Source of the DNA: Psychromonas sp.
Lineage (GTDB): Bacteria; Pseudomonadota; Gammaproteobacteria; Enterobacterales; Psychromonadaceae
Direction: 5' to 3'
Length of the DNA: 12,619 bases
NCBI GenBank assembly: GCA_023145575.1
Contig: JAGLDN010000367.1
Location: forward strand, 1-12,619
A program made the position numbers and the translations under genes. How positions within the stretch are numbered: the stretch's first letter is position 1; each line of letters opens with the position of its first letter. Shown here piece after piece: positions 6,578 to 12,619 of the stretch. The notes under the pieces were generated by a model. That model saw only the letters and a list, made by a program, of their open reading frames with translations, did not search any database and was not told the DNA's origin.

Positions 6578-8134
6578 TCAATTTGCTTTTCTGAAGTTGC
6601 ATTTTGAAGTGGCATTGATCAGAATTTTTTTACCTTGCATATAATCAACAATGCTATTTTTTTCTTTATCGGATAAATAGAAACCAAGTTTGGTTCTTCT
6701 CCAGAGAATATCGTCTGAAGTTTTAGCAAACTCATTATCTATTAAGTAGTCTATTTCAGTCTGATAAACACCTTCCGCAAATATTTTTCCCATATCCTCT
6801 TCACTGCTGATATTATTTAAAAGAGTCAATACGAGGGTCCCAAATTGATTTACATAGCGGTTTGCTGTTTTTTTTGAAAGCCAATGGTGCTTACCGCAAA
6901 TATTCTTAACTAATTGTTTACGAGGGTAATTAAAATCGCCGCCAGGTAGAGCAACATGAGCTGTCCATGGCTTGCCTAATTTAGGAAAGTAAGGATCAAG
7001 CATCACCATTGCTGTTTCTGCTAATTTTCGAAAAGTTGTTAATTTACCACCGAAAATAGACAGTAATGGCGCTTGTCCTGAATCATCTTCAATTTCTAAT
7101 GTGTAATCGCGTGTCATTACTTGCGCTGAATCTGATTCATCATCACAAAGCGCCCGAACGCCACTGTATGTCCACAGCACATCCTCGCTGTTAATTTGAG
7201 CTATAAAATGTTGATTTACAACATCAATTAAATAGATTATTTCTTCTTCTGAAATTTCAACTTTTCGTGGATCACCGTTGTATTTAACATCTGTGGTGCC
7301 AATAATTGAAAAATCTTCCATGTAAGGAATAACAAAGACAATACGGTTATCTTTGTTTTGCAGAATATATGCCTGCTCTTCATTATGAATTGCTGGCACT
7401 ATAATATGCGATCCTTTTATCAAACGTATATTTCGTGGAGACTCATGATCTAAAGCTTCATTAAAAAAATGACTTACCCAAGGGCCTGTTGCATTGACCA
7501 ATGCTTTCGCTTTTCTTTCAAAATAGGTGCCGGTTTGCTCATTAAAAAGAGTTACCTGCCAAACTCCATTAAGACGAACGGCTTTTTTAACACAGCAATA
7601 ATTCATTACCTCTGCTCTATTATTTCCTGCGTGAATTGCATTTAAAATAACTAAACGGGCATCATCTACCCAACAATCTGAATACTCAAAGCCTTTTGTT
7701 ATGTCAGGCTTTAATAACCCAGATTTAGCTAAATCCAAAGAATGACTTGCTGATAACGTTGTGCGTTTTCTTAAATTATCATAGAGGAAAAGCCCGGCAC
7801 GAATCATCCATGCTGGGCGTAAAAAAGAGCGATGAGGAAGACGAAAAGACATGGGTTTTACGATATGTGGAGCTTTAAAAAGTAATATCTCACGCTCAGC
7901 AAGTGCTTCAGATACTAGTCGAAATTCATAATGTTCTAAATAACGTAAACCGCCATGAATTAACTTAGAGCTTGCTGATGATGTTGCTGATGCAAAATCT
8001 GCTGCGTCATATAAACCGACGCTCAGTCCTCTGCCCGCAGCATCAGCAGCTATACCCGCACCATTAATGCCACCACCAATGACCAATAAATCTAAAACAG
8101 CGTTATTTTTATTTGTATCGTTTTCATTATCCAT
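6578..8134 (-). CDS. glpD: Aerobic glycerol-3-phosphate dehydrogenase
   Basis: This FAD flavoprotein of the inner membrane oxidises glycerol-3-phosphate to dihydroxyacetone phosphate and passes electrons to quinone. It has 518 residues against 501 in E. coli. The N-terminal dinucleotide fold is seen in LLVIGGGINGAGIAADAAGRG (residues 17-36 in part), followed by SSKLIHGGLRYLEHYEFR, GFEYSDCWVDDARL, ALVNATGPWV, IRLIKGSHI, FSIIGTTDV, and SIFGGKLTTFRKLAE near the active site. About 10 extra residues precede the FAD motif. The last 13 or so residues, after DYMQGKK, do not resemble the E. coli end and lie over a 13-bp tandem repeat. AGG is a weak ribosome site about 8-10 nt before the ATG. A candidate GlpR operator lies upstream. 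Confidence 0.96.
   Translation of the reverse strand: MDNENDTNKNNAVLDLLVIGGGINGAGIAADAAGRGLSVGLYDAADFASATSSASSKLIHGGLRYLEHYEFRLVSEALAEREILLFKAPHIVKPMSFRLPHRSFLRPAWMIRAGLFLYDNLRKRTTLSASHSLDLAKSGLLKPDITKGFEYSDCWVDDARLVILNAIHAGNNRAEVMNYCCVKKAVRLNGVWQVTLFNEQTGTYFERKAKALVNATGPWVSHFFNEALDHESPRNIRLIKGSHIIVPAIHNEEQAYILQNKDNRIVFVIPYMEDFSIIGTTDVKYNGDPRKVEISEEEIIYLIDVVNQHFIAQINSEDVLWTYSGVRALCDDESDSAQVMTRDYTLEIEDDSGQAPLLSIFGGKLTTFRKLAETAMVMLDPYFPKLGKPWTAHVALPGGDFNYPRKQLVKNICGKHHWLSKKTANRYVNQFGTLVLTLLNNISSEEDMGKIFAEGVYQTEIDYLIDNEFAKTSDDILWRRTKLGFYLSDKEKNSIVDYMQGKKILINATSKCNFRKAN
6592..6617. repeat. 13-bp tandem repeat in the glpD 3' end
   Basis: TGAAGTTGCATTT (6592-6604) is followed directly by TGAAGTGGCATTG (6605-6617), 11 of 13 positions alike. 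It encodes the unusual C-terminal residues of GlpD on the minus strand. The second unit contains TTGAAGTGGCAT (6604-6615), which recurs exactly at 10268-10279. Confidence 0.7.
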
Positions 8135-8226
8135 GTTTAGTGCCTAAAATATCGATTGTGAGTAACTGTAAGGTAAATAGAAGAATAAAATCATATTAAC
8201 TTGATTTTAGTGTTTGATTATCATTC

Positions 8227-8244
8227 ATTTTCGATTCGGAACAT
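8227..8244. promoter_or_regulatory. Candidate GlpR operator upstream of glpD
   Basis: Read on the minus strand the 18 bases are ATGTTCCGAATCGAAAAT. Set against the inverted-repeat form of the E. coli GlpR operator (ATGTTCGA, two A/T, TCGAACAT) they agree at 15 of 18 positions. It lies about 93 nt before the glpD start, a suitable place for repression of glpD when glycerol-3-phosphate is absent. I saw no equally good copy before glpF. No glpR gene is in this window. Confidence 0.4.
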
Positions 8245-8394
8245 TCTATTTGTGCTGAATAATCGACTTGATATTAACAAAAGGTCCTCGGATTTATTGA
8301 TTTCAAATTTTACACTAATTAGACTCAGTATGCTTGAAATATTACGAAAGAATATAAGTCAATATAAATAAAAAATTGCCATACTTATATTAAT

Positions 8395-8585
8395 GCTACC
8401 TCTGGATGGGGGCAGATCGACAAATTGTACCGAAATGCGAGCAATAAAATGCCCGTTGGGTGCAAACTCGCGTTGCAACAAAAAAAGAGAGTAAACATAA
8501 CAAAGACCAACATATTGTTGTCGAATTTAGGGGGCTTATTCTGATTGCTGGGTACGCGGATGATCTTGTATCTTGAAGTAACATG
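8395..8585. mobile_element. G+C-rich foreign-looking segment, possible remnant element
   Basis: By my count positions 8401-8580 are about 43% G+C, while the 60 bp before them are about 22%. The segment has no gene I recognise. The minus strand is open for 62 codons (8396-8584), but the peptide has no family likeness. The right edge ends in TATCTTGAAGTAACATG (8569-8585), which matches 15 of 17 bases of the right arm of the inverted repeat at 3739-3755. I see no matching left end, target duplication or transposase. A truncated insertion or miniature element is inference. Confidence 0.35.
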
Positions 8586-8743
8586 AATAAAATTTGTTAT
8601 AAGTATACTTAATAATTAGGTTGTAGTCATTTTTTAATTTTGAGTTCCCTTGATATTTCACAAGATATTTAATTTATTATATTAACGCCTATCAGAGCTT
8701 TTAAAAATTTGCAAAACAGAGGAAATTACATACATATAAATAC

Positions 8744-10111
8744 CTAAATAACACGTGAGAATTGTTGCTGTTGTGCATTTTTTCTTAAATAAAGATCAAA
8801 ACTCATGCAGATGTTACGGATCAAGAGTCGCCCTTTAGGATGCACAGTGATTGATTGAGCAGTTAAACTTACCAGTTCATCATCAATAAAGCACTGTAAT
8901 AATTTAATATCTTCACGAAAGTATTGAGTAAAGTTTATTGAAAAAGTATTCTCTATTTCTTTAATATCTAAAATGAAATTACAGATTAGTTTTTTTATTA
9001 CTTCTCGACGGATCAGATCATCTTGGTCGAGTCCGATTCCGCGCCATTGTGCATGGCCTAATTCGGTTATTTGATTGTAGTAATCCGATAATTTTTTCTG
9101 GTTTTGAGAGTAACAGTGTCCAATTTGGCTAATTGCTGAAACACCCATGCCCAGTAAATCAGCGTCTTCTTGGGTTGTATAACCTTGAAAATTACGATGT
9201 AAAATGTTCTTTTCCTGTGCAATAGCTAATTCATCAGTAGGTTTTGCAAAGTGATCCATACCGATAAATTGATAGCCTGATTGTGTTAAAAACTCAATAG
9301 TATATTGTAGCATTGCTAATCTTTGAGAAGGACTAGGCATATCATCTTCTTTAATTTTGCGTTGTGCTGCAAAAATACTTGGCATATGCGCATAGTTGAA
9401 AATAGACAAACGTTCGGGATCAAGGCTCAAGACTTTATTAAGCGTTTGTACAAAAGTTTCTTTTGTTTGTAACGGTAAGCCATAAATAAGATCAAGGTTT
9501 ATGGATTGAAAACCTGTTGCTTTTGCGCGGGCTAACAGTTTAAATATAAAACTTTCATCTTGTTCTCTATTCACGGCTGTTTGCACCTTTTTATTAAAAT
9601 CTTGTATGCCAAGACTTAAACGATTAAAACCTTCGTTTGCCAGATGATCAATGGTCGATAATTCGATTTCACGCGGATCAACTTCAATGCTTATTTCGGC
9701 ATCTATTTTAAAAATAAAATTATCGCGCAATAAGGTCATTAATCGTGAAATTTGGGGCGGTAATAAAAAGGTCGGTGTACCCCCCCCCCAGTGTAACTGG
9801 CTAACTTGGCGATTTTTAAAATAAACGCTTTGTGTTTTAATTTCTAATTCAAGGTGATCAAGATATATATTGGCTTTATCTTGATGGCGTGTGATTGTTT
9901 TATTACATCCGCAAAAATAACAAAGTTTATGACAAAATGGAATATGTATATAAATCGAAAGCGGGCGATTTGGGTAAACATCAGCAGCCTGTATTGATGC
10001 TTTATAAGTAAGGCTTTCATTAAATTCCACTGCAGTTGGGTACGAAGTGTAGCGAGGGCCGTTGTAGTTATATTTTTCAATTAATGCTTGATCCCAAACA
10101 AACTTTTCCAT
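8744..10111 (-). CDS. hemN: Oxygen-independent coproporphyrinogen III dehydrogenase
   Basis: This radical-SAM enzyme decarboxylates coproporphyrinogen III to protoporphyrinogen IX without oxygen, in cytoplasmic haem synthesis. Its 455 residues compare with 457 in E. coli. The N-terminal part has GPRYTSYPTA (18-27) and IYIHIPFCHKLCYFCGC, with Cys60, Cys64 and Cys67 as the 4Fe-4S ligands and the extra Cys69 typical of HemN. HWGGGTP is at 107-113, EVDPREI and GFNRLSLGIQDF follow, and the HemN C-terminal domain is present. A run of ten G on the coding strand (9780-9789) encodes Trp-Gly-Gly-Gly. AAGAGA lies about 6 nt before the ATG. It lies 195 nt downstream of yihI on the same strand. I found no clear FNR site before it. 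Confidence 0.97.
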   Translation of the reverse strand: MEKFVWDQALIEKYNYNGPRYTSYPTAVEFNESLTYKASIQAADVYPNRPLSIYIHIPFCHKLCYFCGCNKTITRHQDKANIYLDHLELEIKTQSVYFKNRQVSQLHWGGGTPTFLLPPQISRLMTLLRDNFIFKIDAEISIEVDPREIELSTIDHLANEGFNRLSLGIQDFNKKVQTAVNREQDESFIFKLLARAKATGFQSINLDLIYGLPLQTKETFVQTLNKVLSLDPERLSIFNYAHMPSIFAAQRKIKEDDMPSPSQRLAMLQYTIEFLTQSGYQFIGMDHFAKPTDELAIAQEKNILHRNFQGYTTQEDADLLGMGVSAISQIGHCYSQNQKKLSDYYNQITELGHAQWRGIGLDQDDLIRREVIKKLICNFILDIKEIENTFSINFTQYFREDIKLLQCFIDDELVSLTAQSITVHPKGRLLIRNICMSFDLYLRKNAQQQQFSRVI

Positions 10112-10306
10112 TTTATTCTCTTCTTTGTAGTGTAAATTTTCTCAACACGAGGATCCTTTAAATGACGTTATCATGTTCCGCTTCCAAGCGTTATGTATTT
10201 ACTATTTTAAAGTTTCAACCTGTAAGTGTTGTTCGCTAATGTGCTTAGTTAATCTCCTTGTTACCTATTGAAGTGGCATGGATATCAATCTATCGTATAT
10301 TTTCTT

Positions 10307-10870
10307 TTATCTGTATTGATCTAAAGAAGATGCAGCATCTTCAAATTGCTGAATGAGATCTTCTTCCCCTGAATCATCGAGCCAGCCAAGTTGCTTCATT
10401 AATGCATGGTGATGAGCCATTTTTTTTACTACCAAGAGATCATCTTCCTCAGATAAAACTTGACCATTATCAAGCTGTTCAAGAAGATCGTTTAAATGTG
10501 GATCATCTTCAATTTTTACAATCTCAACTTCAGGAGAAATCCCAGTCGATTTAGGGGAAACAGTCTGAAGTGGTTTCGCATTAATAACGTTCATTGTAGA
10601 TTGTAAATTAGGTGTCGATTTTTTGTCTTGTTGTACTCGTTTATCTGTAGGTAAAAGAGGGACGGTTTTTTTGCTACCAATATGCTCACTAATCTCTGAA
10701 TTTTTTTTCGGTATTCGTTTGGCATTAATCGTGTTGCGGTCGCCTGCTTTGTTGCCTTTTTGCTTGGTTTTTCGCCTTGCAGATCGAGTTTTCGAAAATG
10801 CCTCTTTTCGATGTCCTGTATTCTCGAGTTCAGAGTTACCAGTATGACGCTTTTTTTTTATTCGAGTCAT
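10307..10870 (-). CDS. yihI: Der GTPase-activating protein YihI
   Basis: In E. coli YihI binds the ribosome-assembly GTPase Der, stimulates GTP hydrolysis and limits 50S assembly. This protein has 187 residues (169 in E. coli). The N-terminal half is very basic and low in complexity (Lys, Arg, Ser, Thr), as in the family. The segment IGSKKTVPLLPTDKR corresponds to the conserved IGSKTPIPL region. The acidic C-terminal half (DDPHLNDLLEQLDNGQVLSEEDD, in part; then MKQLGWLDDSGEEDL) aligns with the E. coli helical domain. The tail is acidic. AAGG stands about 9 nt before the ATG. It lies next to hemN, as in several gammaproteobacteria, with engB nearby. Confidence 0.88.
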   Translation of the reverse strand: MTRIKKKRHTGNSELENTGHRKEAFSKTRSARRKTKQKGNKAGDRNTINAKRIPKKNSEISEHIGSKKTVPLLPTDKRVQQDKKSTPNLQSTMNVINAKPLQTVSPKSTGISPEVEIVKIEDDPHLNDLLEQLDNGQVLSEEDDLLVVKKMAHHHALMKQLGWLDDSGEEDLIQQFEDAASSLDQYR

Positions 10871-11195
10871 GAAGATTTACCTTTTTTAGACGAGATGCGT
10901 AACATGAGATAATAACAGAAATTCAGTTATTTTAAAATTTATAGCAATCAAGATCTGCTCAATTAGAAGGAATAGCACATTTTTTATTGCGGTTGCTTAG
11001 ATAATACTAATTACCTTGAGGTACTGTTTCGCTTAAAATTTTATAAAGGAGACAACCAATAATAAAAAAAAGGTTTTGATTTTATAAATAAATGGTCACA
11101 CTCATCAATCGAGTAAATATCATATTATTAGGCTTTGGACCTAACGTGTTTTAGCTGATGAATATCTATCATGAAGATTAATGCAAAGAGTATTA
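10871..11195. other. Intergenic stretch between cytochrome c4 and yihI
   Basis: These 325 bp of AT-rich DNA hold no supported gene. I note a perfect TACCT-TG-AGGTA palindrome at 11012-11023 and a TTAGG/CCTAA 5-bp stem with a 7-nt loop near 11130-11150, neither followed by a T-run. AAAGGAGA near 11045 looks like a ribosome site on the + strand, but no ATG, GTG or TTG follows at proper distance. Confidence 0.55.
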
Positions 11196-11804
11196 TTAAT
11201 GAAGTGCTGAAATATACTTAGATAAAAGTGAGATATCTTTGTCAGTTAATTTTGCTGATACATCACTCATCATATTATTTGGTGCGTTATTACGGGCGGC
11301 GCTTCGGAAGCTTTCAAGTTGAGTTTTAATATAAGCTGGGTACTGACCTGATATCTTAGGAAACGTAGCTAATGCTAAGCCCGCACCACGAGGACCATGA
11401 CACGCAGAACAAGCTGTAATTCCACGCGATTTATCGCCACCCATATAAAGTTTTTGCCCCGCGTCAACAATCCCAGGACCGACAGAGTATAGTGCTGCCT
11501 CTTGCCTTGAATAATAAGCGGCTAAATCAGCGATGTCTTGCGTGGAAAGTGACCTTGCAAAACTTAACATGATCGGATTTATACGAACGCTCGTTTTGTA
11601 ATCTAGAAGTTGTTTTTCAAGGTAGCTTGCATGTTGCCCTGCTAAGTTAGGATAAAGATTTGTAAGACTAATACCCTTTGTACCATGACAAGCAGAACAA
11701 GTACCTGATTTTTCATTCCCTGCTTCGGCATCACCTTTGGCCTGTACAAAGTATGACAGGGAAAGTATTGTGATTGTTGATGCTATGAGTAATAATTTAT
11801 TCAT
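11196..11804 (-). CDS. Diheme cytochrome c4
   Basis: A periplasmic electron carrier that feeds terminal oxidases. With the start at 11804 it has 202 residues, normal for the family. Residues 1-22 are a signal peptide ending VQA. Two homologous domains follow, each with a haem-binding CSACH (36-40 and 132-136). Likely axial methionines are Met79 (NPIM) and Met178 or Met179 (NNMM). Conserved NLAGQHASYLEKQL and KISGQYPAYIKTQL mark the two halves. The frame stays open to 11882, but GGA lies 7 nt before the inner ATG and the longer form would place a second hydrophobic stretch before the signal. It diverges from engB. Confidence 0.94.
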   Translation of the reverse strand: MNKLLLIASTITILSLSYFVQAKGDAEAGNEKSGTCSACHGTKGISLTNLYPNLAGQHASYLEKQLLDYKTSVRINPIMLSFARSLSTQDIADLAAYYSRQEAALYSVGPGIVDAGQKLYMGGDKSRGITACSACHGPRGAGLALATFPKISGQYPAYIKTQLESFRSAARNNAPNNMMSDVSAKLTDKDISLLSKYISALH

Positions 11805-11896
11805 AATATTCCATTTTTTAAGTACAATAACATAACTTGCTAAGAATGAGAGAACCTTAAGCATGGCAAAAATGATATTCATTGAGTTTACACAAC

Positions 11897-11930
11897 TTTG
11901 TGATAACTAACAATTTGACTACATCACAAA
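11897..11930 (+). promoter_or_regulatory. 8-bp perfect inverted repeat just before engB
   Basis: TTTGTGAT (11897-11904) and ATCACAAA (11923-11930) are exact reverse complements across 18 nt. The right arm ends 3 nt before the GAGG ribosome site of engB. It could be an operator or a leader hairpin. The half-sites resemble CRP (TGTGA/TCACA), but the gap is far too long for a CRP site. Confidence 0.4.
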
Positions 11931-11943
11931 CGCGAGGCAGATC

Positions 11944-12561
11944 TTGGAATTTCCAAAAATACATTTTCAAAAAGCACGTTTTTTAATAAGTGCTCCAGAT
12001 ATCCGCCATTTAGATAGACACCTACCTGAAGAAAATGGTATCGAAATTGCTTTTGCGGGGCGTTCAAATGCGGGGAAATCAAGTGCATTAAATCGTTTAA
12101 CAAGACAAAACAATTTAGCTAGAACGAGTAAAACACCCGGGCGAACACAGCTAATTAATGTTTTTGAAATTGAAGAAGGCAAACGTTTAATTGATTTACC
12201 AGGCTATGGATTTGCAAAAGTTCCCCTTGCCATGAAGTTAAAATGGCAGGAGGCGCTAAGTGAGTATTTGCAAAAGCGGACGTCATTAAAAGGTTTGGTC
12301 GTGCTAATGGATATTCGCCATCCGTTTAAAAATTTAGATCAGCAGCTAATTTACTGGGCGATTGATGCAAACATTCCTGTGTTAGCATTATTGACAAAAG
12401 CGGATAAATTAAAGCATGGCGCCCGTAAATTAACCTTGATAAAAATGCGTGAAGAAGCAAAGCGCTTTGATGGTAATATTCAAGTTGAACTATTTTCATC
12501 ATTACAAGGCTTAGGGGTGGACATCCTAGAAAAAAAAATAACATCTTGGTATGCACTTTGA
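11944..12561 (+). CDS. engB: Ribosome-biogenesis GTP-binding protein EngB (YihA/YsxC)
   Basis: An essential small GTPase of the TrmE-Era-EngA-EngB group, needed for late 50S ribosome assembly. The 205 residues show all G motifs: G1 GRSNAGKSS (39-47), G2 TPGRT (64-68), G3 DLPG (84-87), G4 TKAD (151-154) and G5-like SSLQG (185-189). SAPDIRHLD near residue 17 is typical of gammaproteobacterial EngB. The start codon is TTG at 11944: an in-frame TAA lies at 11908-11910, no ATG or GTG falls between them, and GAGG sits 6 nt before the TTG. The first in-frame ATG would be beyond the G1-G3 motifs. The last 58 bases of the window hold nothing recognisable. Confidence 0.95.
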   Translation: MEFPKIHFQKARFLISAPDIRHLDRHLPEENGIEIAFAGRSNAGKSSALNRLTRQNNLARTSKTPGRTQLINVFEIEEGKRLIDLPGYGFAKVPLAMKLKWQEALSEYLQKRTSLKGLVVLMDIRHPFKNLDQQLIYWAIDANIPVLALLTKADKLKHGARKLTLIKMREEAKRFDGNIQVELFSSLQGLGVDILEKKITSWYAL

Positions 12562-12619
12562 ATTTAAAATATCAAACGGTTAATGTATATTAAACACTGA
12601 TGTTACGCAGTTGAGACCT

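Noticed and set aside
8521..8576. YADDL in one + strand frame, as in reverse transcriptases
   Set aside because: No flanking reverse-transcriptase motifs; the frame is short and broken by stops, so the four residues are likely chance.
11805..11882. Longer cytochrome c4 with 26 extra residues
   Set aside because: It would put a second hydrophobic stretch ahead of a normal signal peptide; the inner ATG has its own ribosome site.
11897..11930. CRP site before engB
   Set aside because: TGTGA and TCACA are about 20 nt apart instead of 6.
12562..12619. Spot 42 RNA, often found between polA and engB
   Set aside because: Only 58 bases are present after engB and none match the conserved Spot 42 5' end or terminator that I know.

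Overview
The window looks like a piece of the chromosome of an AT-rich marine gammaproteobacterium. The order yihI/hemN, then a diheme cytochrome c4, then engB, together with a TIGR04219-type outer-membrane barrel and E. coli-like IlvIH and Glp proteins, would fit Psychromonas or a close relative. That placement is inference from protein likeness and low G+C, not from a database search.

Layout. Positions 1-747 form a long gene-free stretch rich in short repeats and hairpins, leading into ilvI-ilvH (748-2965, + strand), the two subunits of a valine-sensitive acetohydroxyacid synthase. A secreted beta-barrel protein follows (3046-3663). Positions 3664-3986 hold an imperfect inverted repeat and what may be a decayed coding fragment. 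The minus strand then carries a glycerol block, transcribed glpD, glpF, glpK (8134 down to 3987). Positions 8135-8743 contain a candidate GlpR operator and a compositionally foreign segment of about 190 bp. Next on the minus strand are hemN (oxygen-independent coproporphyrinogen III dehydrogenase), yihI (modulator of the Der GTPase) and a diheme cytochrome c4. The last gene, engB (ribosome-assembly GTPase), diverges on the + strand from a TTG start.

How the genes work together. The glycerol block would take up glycerol (GlpF), phosphorylate it (GlpK) and oxidise glycerol-3-phosphate at the membrane (GlpD). However, glpF is broken. Its first part runs into a TAG at 5739-5741, and its C-terminal part continues in another frame. 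About 94 nt appear to be missing, including the second NPA box that a working aquaglyceroporin needs. The kinase and dehydrogenase look intact, so glycerol entry would depend on diffusion or another channel. HemN and cytochrome c4 both belong to haem and respiratory metabolism, while YihI and EngB both bear on ribosome assembly.

I found no defence system, CRISPR array, complete insertion sequence, tRNA or rRNA. The strongest unusual signals are the glpF deletion, a run of ten G in the HWGGGTP codons of hemN, the G+C-rich island at 8395-8585, and a short motif (TTGAAGTRRC) found four times in the same orientation in gaps or at a gene end.
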